A DNA stretch of 22,259 nucleotides from CAZPUI01 sp964415525 (lineage in GTDB: Bacteria; Acidobacteriota; Holophagae; Holophagales; Holophagaceae). Position numbers and translations under genes: made by a program. Positions 7,916-15,525 of this stretch are shown here, piece after piece. The DNA lies in assembly GCA_964415525.1 (NCBI GenBank), contig CAYQAS010000069.1, positions 1-22,259 of the forward strand, given 5' to 3'. The first letter of the stretch is position 1, and every line of letters starts with the position of its first letter. The notes beneath the pieces were generated by a model. It searched no databases, was not told the origin of the DNA, and worked only from the letters and a program-made list of their open reading frames with translations.

Positions 7916-8875
7916 ATGGCCTTTCCCGCAGACCACCCGTTCCTGACCCCCCTGGCCTTTGGTCTGGGGACGGCGCTGCTCGATGGGCTGCTGTCCCGAG
8001 TTTGGCGCGGATTGCCGCTCTATCGGCGTCATCTGGGACTCTTCGGGCTGGGGCTGGCCGTCGTCATCGCCTTTCGCGCCGGGGGAACGGGCTGGATCGA
8101 TGCCGCGGCAGTGCTCGCCGGCCTCTCCATCCCTTCCCTGCGCTGGCTGCGGGGGCGCCGTCTCTCGGGCCTCTCCTGGGTGAAGGGCTCTGTCCGACGG
8201 CCGGACCCGACGCGCCCCCTCATCCTCGTGGCGGATCCTCACTGGGGCGATACGCTGACGGGACTGAGGGAAGCCACTGCCGCCCATCCGGAGGCCGACT
8301 GGCTCTTCCTCGGGGATCTGTTCGAAGTCTGGGTTGGCCTGCCGGGGCTGGAGGAACCCAACCAAGATGCCTTCCTGGCCTGGGTGGCGGAGCGTCGGGC
8401 CGCAGGACGCTGGGTGGGGCTCTGGACCGGCAACCGGGAGTTCTTCCTGGATGGCCTCTCTTCCCGCTTTGACCTCATTGGTGAAGGCGTGGGAGGCGCG
8501 CTACCTGAAGAAGGCCTTGTCTGGGAACACGGCGACCTCCTGGATGGCCGTCTCTGGGCCTATCGGTTGATGTTTCTGCTGTTCCGAAGCGGCCCCATGT
8601 GGCTCTTCGCGCGTTTCGCCCCCACGCCCCATTCCCGCGCGGTAGCCGGGGCCCTGCGCCGGAAGTTCGCCGCCCGCCCAGGCACCTACCAGCATCCGGT
8701 GCCCCTTCCCGCCCTGGAGGCGGCGGGCAAGCGGTCCGGCGCGGCCTGCTTTGTCGTCGGGCATTTCCATCACGCCGCCCAGGCGGGATGCGCTCGGGCG
8801 CTCCCCTGGGCTCACGAAGGACAGTTCCAGGTGTGGAAGGACGGGCGGATCCTTCCGCTCGGATCAACCTTGTAG
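7916..8875 (+). CDS. LpxH-like metallophosphoesterase with hydrophobic N-terminal extension
   Basis: A calcineurin-type phosphoesterase most like UDP-2,3-diacylglucosamine diphosphatase, which makes lipid X in lipid A synthesis. From the ATG at 7916 it has 319 residues. The C-terminal two thirds carry the family's metal motifs: ADPHWGD (Asp107, His109), LGDLFEVW (Asp134, Glu137), TGNREFF (171-177; E. coli LpxH has GNRDF), EHGDLLDG (204-211) and GHFHHA (282-287). The first 80 residues contain two or three hydrophobic segments (about 8-26, 39-54, 59-74), absent from the roughly 240-residue E. coli enzyme. The frame is open back to an ATG at 7778, but that stretch has lower third-position GC, no ribosome site, and would cover the leader of the divergent dismutase gene. 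For 7916 a GGAGGG abuts the ATG, too close to be ideal. Substrate is inferred; another nucleotide or phospholipid ester is possible. Confidence 0.8.
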   Translation: MAFPADHPFLTPLAFGLGTALLDGLLSRVWRGLPLYRRHLGLFGLGLAVVIAFRAGGTGWIDAAAVLAGLSIPSLRWLRGRRLSGLSWVKGSVRRPDPTRPLILVADPHWGDTLTGLREATAAHPEADWLFLGDLFEVWVGLPGLEEPNQDAFLAWVAERRAAGRWVGLWTGNREFFLDGLSSRFDLIGEGVGGALPEEGLVWEHGDLLDGRLWAYRLMFLLFRSGPMWLFARFAPTPHSRAVAGALRRKFAARPGTYQHPVPLPALEAAGKRSGAACFVVGHFHHAAQAGCARALPWAHEGQFQVWKDGRILPLGSTL

Positions 8876-8919
8876 GGCGTGAAGGCGTCCAATGGGACGC
8901 AGCCCATCTGGAGGTCGTC

Positions 8920-9471
8920 ATGCGCCATTCCGTTCTCGCCGCAGCGCTGGTGCTCCTGACCGGATGCACCGGATTCACCGTCAGGCACGACTACGACCTG
9001 CGCGCGGACTTCCAGGCCTACAAGACCTACGACTGGACCTACGGGCGCAATGAGGGCAAGGGGCGCCAGGGGGAGGCCCTACTCCACAACCGCGTTTCCT
9101 TCCATGTCGACCAGGTGCTGGCCGCCAAGGGTTTCAGGATGGAAAAGCAGGGCGAGCCGGATTTCCTCGTGGCCTTCACGCCCATCTTCCGCAACCGCAA
9201 GGTCCGCACCACCACCCATCTCGGCGTCGGGATGGGCTTCCGCGTGGGGCCTTTCCGCATGGGGAGTCACACCTCCGTGGGCGAGACCCGCAGCTATCCC
9301 GAGGGCTCGATCGTGCTGGAGGTCATCGATTCGCGCACCAAGCGGCTGGTGTGGGAGGCCACGGCAGAAGGGGCCCTGAGCGGGGCGGAGTCTGCCGAAG
9401 CGGCGGATGAGAAGGTGGCCGATGCCGTGAGGCAGCTGCTGGAAGCCTTCCCGCCGCGCCCGCGGAAGTAG
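8920..9471 (+). CDS. DUF4136-type lipoprotein
   Basis: A 183-residue predicted lipoprotein. The N terminus MRHSVLAAALVLLTGC ends in a good lipobox (LTGC, lipidated Cys16), so the mature protein would be anchored in the outer or inner membrane. The body fits DUF4136: VRHDYDLRADFQAYKTYDW near the start, a central PDFLVAFTP strand, a Gly/Arg-rich middle, and EGSIVLEVIDSRTKRLVWEATAEG, then a helical end. The function of this family is unknown to me. The frame is open further upstream to 8599, but that part is antisense-like shadow of the phosphoesterase; the ATG at 8920 has GGAGG (8910-8914) at 5 bases and begins exactly at the signal peptide. It lies 44 bases after the phosphoesterase, so co-transcription is likely. 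Confidence 0.9.
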   Translation: MRHSVLAAALVLLTGCTGFTVRHDYDLRADFQAYKTYDWTYGRNEGKGRQGEALLHNRVSFHVDQVLAAKGFRMEKQGEPDFLVAFTPIFRNRKVRTTTHLGVGMGFRVGPFRMGSHTSVGETRSYPEGSIVLEVIDSRTKRLVWEATAEGALSGAESAEAADEKVADAVRQLLEAFPPRPRK

Positions 9472-9473
9472 GC

Positions 9474-10535
9474 TCAGCCCAGCCGCTCCAGGGCTGCCAG
9501 GAGGTCGGAGCTGCGAAGGGGCGTGGGCAGAAGGTGATCACAGCCCGGGAGTCCCGGGGCGGGCGCGTGCACTGGGCAAGGCCGTGAACCTCGCAGGGCA
9601 CGCACCAGGGCTAGGGCGGAGGGGAGTTCCTCGCTCGGACCCAGGAGCAGGGCGGCGCGATGGCGGACGGTCTGCAGGCTTCGGCGGAGTTCCGGCAGCA
9701 GCTCTACGCAGGCGATGGGGCCTTGACCCGCTTCGGTGAGCAGATCCGCCAAAGCGTCCCTGGCGGGGCCTTCGGGCATCCAAAGCAGCACCGGAGGCCG
9801 CTGGGGTTCGGTGGGCAGCTCCGGGCGCGTGGGCATGGTCAGGTGGTGCTGACGGGCATCGCACCAGGCTTGCAGGAAGGCGCGGTCTGAGCGGAGGAGG
9901 GCCCGGAACTGGATGTGGAGGATGGGGCCGGGATCCAGGTCGCGCAGGAGGCCGCCCGCCTCCAGGGAGGTTTCCCGCAGGCCCGTCAGCTCCACACCAT
10001 CGAGGGCGAGGCCGGTCTCCAGGCCAAGGCGGGCGGGATCCAGCCGCTCCCGAGTCTGGAGGTCGAAGGCGCGTTCGACCGCGAAACGAAAGCCGCCCGA
10101 GGAGACATCCAGCAGGGGTCCCGTGAGGGCGGGCCCCTGGGGGCCGAGGTGCACCAGGGCCCGAAGTCCACTGTCGATGGCGACTGGGATGCGGGGAGAG
10201 GCCCGGCGATCCCGGGGCTCTGCGGGCCAGGGCAGGCTCAGTTCGAACTCCCTGGGAGCGGGGGAGCCCATCACCCGCGCCGGGGCCTCCCAGCGATGGC
10301 CTTCCAAGGGCAGGGCGAGCCGCACCGGGGTGCCGGTCGCCAGCGTGCCCGGAAGGACTTCCGGGATGTGCAGGCGCACGCGGCGGGCGGGGGCATCCAG
10401 GTTCAGGATGCGCGCCGACAACTCCAGCCCGGGGCCCGTCACCACCGCGACCAGACAGCCTTCCCGGCGCAACCGCTCCAGGTGGGCGGGCAGATCCTCT
10501 GCGGGGATGCTGGGGGTGCCAGGGTCTGAGGGCAT
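9474..10535 (-). CDS. PilZ-domain protein with degenerate receiver-like C-terminal region
   Basis: A 353-residue cytoplasmic protein. Residues about 20-100 look like the beta-barrel YcgR-type N domain. The PilZ domain follows (about 107-230), with the c-di-GMP-binding signature RRASPR (110-115) and DVSSGG (143-148), matching RxxxR and D/NxSxxG. The last 107 residues (about 247-353) have the rhythm of a receiver: PVLLWMPEGPARDALADLL, RHRAALLLG, and LLPTPLRSSDLLAALERL. The phospho-Asp and conserved Lys positions are not kept (Leu/Gly and Thr instead), so it would be a pseudo-receiver. The gene is 38 bases downstream of the HEAT-repeat gene on the same strand, probably an operon. It is convergent with the DUF4136 gene with only 2 bases between stops. 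PilZ is confident; the pseudo-receiver is inference from pattern. Confidence 0.85.
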   Translation of the reverse strand: MPSDPGTPSIPAEDLPAHLERLRREGCLVAVVTGPGLELSARILNLDAPARRVRLHIPEVLPGTLATGTPVRLALPLEGHRWEAPARVMGSPAPREFELSLPWPAEPRDRRASPRIPVAIDSGLRALVHLGPQGPALTGPLLDVSSGGFRFAVERAFDLQTRERLDPARLGLETGLALDGVELTGLRETSLEAGGLLRDLDPGPILHIQFRALLRSDRAFLQAWCDARQHHLTMPTRPELPTEPQRPPVLLWMPEGPARDALADLLTEAGQGPIACVELLPELRRSLQTVRHRAALLLGPSEELPSALALVRALRGSRPCPVHAPAPGLPGCDHLLPTPLRSSDLLAALERLG

Positions 10536-10573
10536 GGGCCTAGTGTGCCTGAGGCGATCCTCGCCGAGCGGGC

Positions 10574-12832
10574 CTAACCGTTCACGAGGATGCTGCGGAT
10601 GGAGTTGCGGATCTCCACATCGGATTCCAGATCCATGGCGAGCGCCAGGGTCTCCCGGCTCTCCCGGGTGCCCATGGCCTCCATGGCCTTTACGGCGGCG
10701 ATTCGGACGGCGGTGCCCTCACGGCTGGACAGGATGCCCTTGCGGCGGAAGAGGTCGAGGAGGCCCGGGAGGGCCTGCTGGCCCCGCACCCGTCCGATGA
10801 CTTCCAGGATCCGGAGGCGGACCCGTACGACATCGCCGGTGTTGCCCTTGATCGAGGCGAGCAGCGTCATCAAGGCCGGTGCGGATTCGGCTGCCTCCGG
10901 GCCCAGGTCGCTGAGGACCGCCAGGATCTGGAGCTGGGTGTCGAGGTCGGCGTTCGGCAGTACCGGCAAAAGGGCCTCGGTGATCTGCGTGGGCACTCCG
11001 AGGGCCGAAACGGCCCGCAGGGCGGCCTTGCGCACCCGTGCGTCCCGGTGCTGGAGGGCCAGGGCCGTGTGGGGGAAGGCGGGGCCATGGCCGATCTCCG
11101 CCAGCAGATCCAGCGCGTTGCGCACGAGGTACCACTGGGGCGAGGCGAGGGCGTCCACCAGGGCGGGTACGGCGTTCCGACCAATGGCCTGGAGGGCCGC
11201 CAGCAGGTGTACGCGCCGGGTGCGGTCCGCTTCCAATTCCAGGCAGACCACAAGGTACTGGGCCGCAGGACGTCCCAGAAGGGTCAGCAGGGCATGCAGC
11301 TGAGGCAGGCTCAGCTGGGCCTCCCGGGCGTGGATGAGGGGCACGAGGAAGGCCATGCTGGGGGGACTGGCGAGGCGGGTCAGCAGGTCACGCACCGTCT
11401 GGACCTTCCAGGCGGGGGCGCCCACGTGGGGAAGGGTGATTTCGCCCAAGGAAAGCATCTCGGAGTAGACCGCCGAGAAGTTCATCGCCTGCATCCAGTG
11501 GGAGAGGAGCGCCTCCATGGCCTGGCAGCACCACTGCACCGACACCAAGTCGTCTTCGCCGACCACCTGCTGGTGGAGCAGGGAGAGCATGCGCGTCTCC
11601 AGATCCGGCGGCAGCCCTGGATCCGCGAGGCAGTCCGCCAGATCCGAGAGCGCGGCGGCGGTCATCTGTCGCCGCGCGGCCTGGGGACTGGCGAAGCCCA
11701 CTTCCAGCTGGCCGATGAGATCCCGCAGGCCGTCGGCGCGCTTGGCTCGGGCGAGCTGGCGCACCAGGATCGCCAACTGCTGTCCATTGAGTTCGAAGAT
11801 GCTGCGGTCGAGCAGGCACAGGCGGAGCTTGGTGTCCGTGCCGTGGCACTCCCAGTTGATGGCCTCTTCAAGCGCATCCACCTGCTGCAAGTCCCAGCCT
11901 TCCAGCATGAACCGGCCCTTGAGGGCCTCCACGCCGAGTTCGCGATCCTTGACGCAGTGCAGCATGCCCGCCGCAGCCAGGGCCAGGGCGAAGGGGCTGC
12001 CGCCATGTTCGAGCTGCACCGCTGCGAGGGCCTGGGCGAAGAGTTCCGGGGCGAGGTAGTCGAGGGCCTTGCGAAGGGCGGTTTCCGAGGCGGGGAAATC
12101 CGGCAGGCCCAGCAGGAGGGCTCCCTGCATCCCAGGTGTGAAGGCGGCCATTGTGGATCGCAGGGCGGTGCGCAGCGCCGTGGGATCGTAGCCTTCCAGC
12201 CCCAGTTGGGTGCCAGTGCCTTCCAGCCCCGCGAGGCTGGCGGCCTGGAGGCCGAAACCCGCCATGGCCTGACGCTGATCCAGCGTCCAGGGCGCCTTGG
12301 GGTCGGAGCGGAGCGAGGCCATGGTCATCTGCAGCACCGCCCCCAGGAGGCCCTGCAGATCCTCTGCCAAGGCCCTCGGACTGGTGGGCGTCTGGGCCAT
12401 GGGCCGGGGTTCTGATAGGCCATAGCCCGGGGCCAAATGGAACTGGATGGAAGTCGCATCCTCCAGCATGGCCTCCGGCCCCCCGAGTTCCCGCAGGCGA
12501 TGGGCGTGGAGGTTCAGAACGAAGAACAACAGCTGGAGTTCGTCCTCGGAGGGGGCCCCATGGAAGAGTAGCGTCTGGATGCCCCGCTCCGAGAGGGCGT
12601 TGGCCACGACCTGGGAGGCGTTGGGTGCCCCCGTCACCGGCTGGCTGTCCGCAAAGAGTCGCCCGCCCTCGGAGCGGAGCTGCAGACTGCGGTTCTCCCC
12701 GAGAAGGTGGACGCAGAGGGTCTGGAGCGCCTCCAACGCATGACGGGCCTGGGGGTGATCCTGGGCGTAGTGGGACTGCGCCCGATAGGCGCGGTGGAAG
12801 GTCTCAATGAATGCGGCAAACGGATTGGACAT
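10574..12832 (-). CDS. Large HEAT-repeat protein
   Basis: A 752-residue soluble protein from the ATG at 12832 (MSNPFAAFIETFHRAYRAQ). The N-terminal 110 residues suggest a separate alpha/beta module: a helix with HYAQDHPQARHALEAL, a short strand segment with GGRLFADSQPV, then a helix and GIQTLLFHGAPSEDELQLL. The middle is helical without a family I recognise. The last third (about 520-745) is clear HEAT/Armadillo-type solenoid: repeated AVPALVDALASPQWYLVRNALDLLAEIG, then RDARVRKAALRAVSALG and VRIAAVKAMEAMG units. HEAT proteins act as scaffolds, so a partner-binding role is likely, possibly with the downstream PilZ protein. The frame extends to 12940, but that would run through the terminator of the upstream gene and has no ribosome site. 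The ATG used also lacks a strong one. Confidence 0.85.
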   Translation of the reverse strand: MSNPFAAFIETFHRAYRAQSHYAQDHPQARHALEALQTLCVHLLGENRSLQLRSEGGRLFADSQPVTGAPNASQVVANALSERGIQTLLFHGAPSEDELQLLFFVLNLHAHRLRELGGPEAMLEDATSIQFHLAPGYGLSEPRPMAQTPTSPRALAEDLQGLLGAVLQMTMASLRSDPKAPWTLDQRQAMAGFGLQAASLAGLEGTGTQLGLEGYDPTALRTALRSTMAAFTPGMQGALLLGLPDFPASETALRKALDYLAPELFAQALAAVQLEHGGSPFALALAAAGMLHCVKDRELGVEALKGRFMLEGWDLQQVDALEEAINWECHGTDTKLRLCLLDRSIFELNGQQLAILVRQLARAKRADGLRDLIGQLEVGFASPQAARRQMTAAALSDLADCLADPGLPPDLETRMLSLLHQQVVGEDDLVSVQWCCQAMEALLSHWMQAMNFSAVYSEMLSLGEITLPHVGAPAWKVQTVRDLLTRLASPPSMAFLVPLIHAREAQLSLPQLHALLTLLGRPAAQYLVVCLELEADRTRRVHLLAALQAIGRNAVPALVDALASPQWYLVRNALDLLAEIGHGPAFPHTALALQHRDARVRKAALRAVSALGVPTQITEALLPVLPNADLDTQLQILAVLSDLGPEAAESAPALMTLLASIKGNTGDVVRVRLRILEVIGRVRGQQALPGLLDLFRRKGILSSREGTAVRIAAVKAMEAMGTRESRETLALAMDLESDVEIRNSIRSILVNG

Positions 12833-12902
12833 GGGATCAGACCGGGGTACATGGACAGGCGTCCACCTAGACAATCTCCCACTCAGGGACTCTCGACAAG
12901 AA

Positions 12903-12931
12903 CGAAGGGGCGACCCATGGCCGCCCCTTCG
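12903..12931 (-). terminator. Rho-independent terminator of the ECF sigma operon
   Basis: Perfect 10-bp arms CGAAGGGGCG (12903-12912) and CGCCCCTTCG (12922-12931) around a 9-base loop. On the minus strand the stem is followed by TTCTTGT, a short T-rich tail. It lies 20 bases after the stop of the small membrane-protein gene and before the HEAT gene, so it separates the two transcription units. Confidence 0.85.
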
Positions 12932-12950
12932 GTTTCGCATCAGATCAACG

Positions 12951-13502
12951 TCAGGCCTGAGGCGCCACTTCGGTGCGGTCCTGGGTCAGAGCCTTCCACA
13001 CCACCAGGATGCCAAGGATGATGAGGGCCACAGGCCACCAGTGGGCGACCCAGGCCAGGGAGAAGCCGAAGAGCTTGTGGGCCAGGGCGATGAGGCCGAG
13101 TCCGATGAGGCCGACGCCTGTCAAAAGGGAGCCGAAGCGGTCCTGGACCAGTGCCTCTGGAGCCGGGGCCTCAAGGCGCAGCAGGGCCTGGTTCCAGAGG
13201 TGGGCCTGACGACCGGCATCCATGATGTTGAACATCCAGAAGAAGGCCAGGAAGAGCCCCAGGAGAGGTTCCAGGAGCCCGACGTTCCCGTTGAGCAGGG
13301 CGATCAGGGACGCCACCACGATGATGTTGAGGAAGCCGTTCTGGTAACGGCCCAGATAGACCTGACCCAGACCCGGCATGAGCGAGAGGACCATGGCAAG
13401 AGGCACGGAGACCTTGCGGGGGTCCTCGGTGCGATAGGGCTGGGCGGGATGCCAGCCGGTGGGGGGGGTGGCGCTCTGGGAGGGATTGGATTCGGTGCTC
13501 AT
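12951..13502 (-). CDS. Small polytopic membrane protein, third gene of the ECF sigma cassette
   Basis: A 183-residue membrane protein with a Pro-rich soluble N terminus (1-30) and about five hydrophobic segments (roughly 32-50, 56-71, 76-95, 125-143, 154-170). The first pair, LSLMPGLGQVYLGRYQNGFLN, resembles the TM2/DUF5683-like hairpin found in small envelope proteins. The last pair, ending in WWPVALIILGILVVWKAL, resembles the DUF5668/LiaF-like membrane unit. Both resemblances are from pattern only. Its ATG overlaps the stop of the anti-sigma gene as ATGA, with AAGGAG 7 bases upstream, so translation is probably coupled. It could be a sensor or stabiliser for the anti-sigma factor or simply a regulated envelope protein. 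A strong terminator follows. Confidence 0.85.
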   Translation of the reverse strand: MSTESNPSQSATPPTGWHPAQPYRTEDPRKVSVPLAMVLSLMPGLGQVYLGRYQNGFLNIIVVASLIALLNGNVGLLEPLLGLFLAFFWMFNIMDAGRQAHLWNQALLRLEAPAPEALVQDRFGSLLTGVGLIGLGLIALAHKLFGFSLAWVAHWWPVALIILGILVVWKALTQDRTEVAPQA

Positions 13503-14182
13503 CTGGGGCTCCTTGAAGGTTCGGGGATTGAGTTGTCAGTAGGGGTAACGCGCGGAAGCAGCGGTGGGTTCCCGGGAAAGTTCACCCATCGGAAGGCGGT
13601 CTGAAACCAGCGTGCGACCCGCTGGCCGAGGGCCGCGGTGCCATACCGAAGGCGCGTGAACCAAGTGGCCGTACCGCGTACGGCGAGGTGGGTGGAGGCG
13701 GTCCGTTCCTTCGCCGCGTGGAGGGGCAGGCTCGGCCGCAGCCGTATCGCGCGGGCCTCGAGGCTCTCTCCAAGCTGGCTCACGAGGGCGGCCGGTGTGC
13801 CCTTGGGGAAGGGTGCCAGGATTACGACGCCCGCAGCGGTGCCGAGCCACGCGGTTTCCAGGGCGATGCGGGGGCGGCGCAGGAGGCGCTGCCAGGCGCT
13901 GGGAACCAGGCGTTGGGGAGCACGGCTGGTGCGGGCCAGGGTGCGTTCCGTGAACTCGGGACCTGGATCCAGGGCGGCCAAGGATGGCAGATCTTGGCTG
14001 GCGGCCTTCAGGGCCTCGGCAAGCTGGGCACAGAACGGGCAGTGTTCGAGGTGCTCCTGGACCAAGGCCTTCTGGAAGCCGGTTAATTCTTCATCGACGT
14101 AGGCGCACAGGCGCGCTTGGGCCGAGGCGCAGGGATCCGCGCCGATGCGTTGGAGGATCGCTCGGGTCAGATCCTCGCGCAT
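13499..14182 (-). CDS. Zinc-finger anti-sigma factor
   Basis: A 227-residue membrane anti-sigma factor that would hold the ECF sigma factor encoded just upstream. The N-terminal region has the ZAS-type zinc motif H-x3-C-x2-C in EHLEHCPFC (His44, Cys48, Cys51), preceded by the helix LCAYVDEELTGFQKALVQ that contacts sigma in related proteins. One membrane segment is visible at about 107-124 (TAWLGTAAGVVILAPF region), followed by about 100 residues that would be extracytoplasmic, Arg/Pro-rich and unlike a known sensor. The start at 14182 has GGGAGGG a few bases upstream and overlaps the last 16 bases of the sigma gene; an ATG at 14194 is possible but lacks a ribosome site. The overlap implies translational coupling, normal for sigma/anti-sigma pairs. 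The inducing signal cannot be read from the sequence. Confidence 0.88.
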   Translation of the reverse strand: MREDLTRAILQRIGADPCASAQARLCAYVDEELTGFQKALVQEHLEHCPFCAQLAEALKAASQDLPSLAALDPGPEFTERTLARTSRAPQRLVPSAWQRLLRRPRIALETAWLGTAAGVVILAPFPKGTPAALVSQLGESLEARAIRLRPSLPLHAAKERTASTHLAVRGTATWFTRLRYGTAALGQRVARWFQTAFRWVNFPGNPPLLPRVTPTDNSIPEPSRSPR

Positions 14183-14742
14183 GCGCCCTCCCATTGGGCC
14201 GCGAGGTGCTCGGCGAGTTCTAGCCGGGCGCGGCTGGCCCGGGATTTCACGGTGCCCACGGGCACGTCCAGGATCCCGGCAACCTCTTCGACGCTCAGGC
14301 CATGGAGGTCCTTGAGGACCACGACGTCCCGGCTCGGGGCCGCCAGCTTGCGGAGGGCCTGAAGGAGGTGACGTCGTCGCTGGAGGGCCTGCGCCGAGGC
14401 CTCAGGACCGGAAGCAGGATCCCGAAGGGCCTCCAGCGCGCCTTCCGGAAGGTCGGAAGTCTGGGGGCGCGCCCGGTGTCGGCGGAGATGGTCCAGGCTG
14501 GCGTTGCGGGTGACGGCGAGGAGCCACGGCACAAAGTCCGCGCCGCTCGGAAGGTCCCGGAGGCTGCGGTAGACCTTCACGAAGGCCTCCTGGGCCACGT
14601 CCTGGGCATCCTCCACCCGTCCGAGCAGGTGGTAGGACAGTCCGAAGACCCGCCCCTGGAATTGCCGGACCAGGCCTTCCCACGCCAGGGCATCCCCCGC
14701 GCGGCAGGCGTCCAGTAGTTCCGTGAGGTCGAAGTTCGTCAT
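14167..14742 (-). CDS. ECF-type RNA polymerase sigma factor (RpoE-like)
   Basis: A 191-residue extracytoplasmic-function sigma factor that directs RNA polymerase to a small regulon. Region 2 spans about 18-90: LVRQFQGRVFGLSYHLLG, then the core-binding DAQDVAQEAFVKVYRSL and the -10-recognising WLLAVTRNASLDHLRR. Region 4 covers about 130-185, with RDVVVLKDLHGLSVEEVAGIL and the helix-turn-helix VPVGTVKSRASRAR. No sigma region 3 is present, as expected. I chose the ATG at 14742; a GTG at 14772 is also open, but the predicted promoter would start RNA within a couple of bases of it. It is followed by overlapping anti-sigma and membrane-protein genes. Confidence 0.93.
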   Translation of the reverse strand: MTNFDLTELLDACRAGDALAWEGLVRQFQGRVFGLSYHLLGRVEDAQDVAQEAFVKVYRSLRDLPSGADFVPWLLAVTRNASLDHLRRHRARPQTSDLPEGALEALRDPASGPEASAQALQRRRHLLQALRKLAAPSRDVVVLKDLHGLSVEEVAGILDVPVGTVKSRASRARLELAEHLAAQWEGACARI

Positions 14743-14780
14743 CTCCCATCCCAAGGGACCGGATGGCCCCACGGGAAGGG

Positions 14781-14808
14781 ATAACGCCGCGTCCGGTCCC
14801 GCGGTTCC
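14781..14808 (-). promoter_or_regulatory. Candidate autoregulatory ECF promoter (GGAACC-N16-CGTTAT)
   Basis: On the minus strand GGAACC (14808-14803) is followed after 16 bases by CGTTAT (14786-14781). This matches the common ECF pattern of GGAAC at -35 and CGT-type -10. RNA would begin near 14774, leaving about 30 bases before the ATG of the sigma gene. ECF operons are commonly autoregulated this way; here it is inference from motif and position. Confidence 0.65.
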
Positions 14809-14939
14809 GTCAGTCGGCGAATGAACGCCATCCGGCGGCGGAATCGCGTCGGCAGCAGGCGGAGCGCGGTGGGTACACGCAAACCGGAGACCGCGAGAGG
14901 GGTGTCCTCCGACGATCTCCGGTGCTGGAGGATGAGTTC

Positions 14940-15434
14940 CTAGAGCTTCAGATCATCGCTGGCGAGGACGGCATCAGTCTGGGCCTGCCGATAGGCGAGC
15001 AACCGCTCGCGGATGGCGGCGTCCGAGAGGGCCAGGATGCTGGCGGCGAGCACGGCGGCATTGATGGCGCCCGCCTTGCCGACCGCCAGGGTGCCCACGG
15101 GGATGCCTGAGGGCATCTGGACTGTGGCCAACAGGCTGTCCAGGCCATCCAGGGCCCAGCCCTTCATGGGCACCCCGAGCACCGGCAGATGGGTTTGACC
15201 GGCGCAGACGCCTGCCAGGTGGGCGGCGCCGCCCGCGGCAGCGATCAACAGCTTGATGCCCATGCCTTCGGCCTCCCGGCAGAACGTGATGGCCTTCTCG
15301 GGCGTGCGGTGGGCGGAGGCCACGTGGGCCTCGTAGGGGATGCCGAGCTCCACCAGGGTTCGGGCGCAGTGCTGCATGGTCTCCCAGTCGTTCTTGGAGC
15401 CCATCAGGATGCCGACGAGGGGGGTGCTGGACAT
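14940..15434 (-). CDS. purE: N5-carboxyaminoimidazole ribonucleotide mutase (class I PurE)
   Basis: Moves the carboxyl group of N5-CAIR to carbon 4 to give CAIR in purine synthesis. At 164 residues it has the usual length. Signature motifs are all there: GILMGSKNDWETM (phosphate site), ASAHRTPEKA with the catalytic His, AAAGGAAHLAGV, PVLGVPM, and TVQMPSGIPVGTLAVGKAGAINAA. Together these are the standard octameric class I fold. The ATG has GGAGG at 5 bases (TTTTC), the same spacer as the channel gene. It stands alone: no purK follows, and it is divergent from the flavoprotein gene. A possible weak terminator (14884-14922, 7-bp arms, 25-base loop) lies downstream, but I am not confident in it. 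Confidence 0.97.
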   Translation of the reverse strand: MSSTPLVGILMGSKNDWETMQHCARTLVELGIPYEAHVASAHRTPEKAITFCREAEGMGIKLLIAAAGGAAHLAGVCAGQTHLPVLGVPMKGWALDGLDSLLATVQMPSGIPVGTLAVGKAGAINAAVLAASILALSDAAIRERLLAYRQAQTDAVLASDDLKL

Positions 15435-15525
15435 GAAAACCTCCGAAAAAGGACCCTTCCATCAAACCTGAGGATGCGGCGTCCGTCCACGCTTCACGTC
15501 GCGTCATGATGGAGGGGTGGAACCC

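Noticed and set aside
8599..8919. Upstream extension of the DUF4136 frame
   Set aside because: Overlaps the phosphoesterase in another frame; the lipoprotein signal peptide and GGAGG place the start at 8920.
11048..12415. 455-residue plus-strand open frame
   Set aside because: Antisense to the HEAT-repeat gene, with Gln/His/Gly-rich shadow composition and no recognisable domain.
12833..12940. Extended start of the HEAT-repeat gene at 12940
   Set aside because: It would read through the terminator hairpin at 12903-12931 and has no ribosome site.
14884..14922. Possible terminator after purE
   Set aside because: Arms of 7 bp but a 25-base loop and only three T bases after it on the minus strand; too weak to list as a feature.
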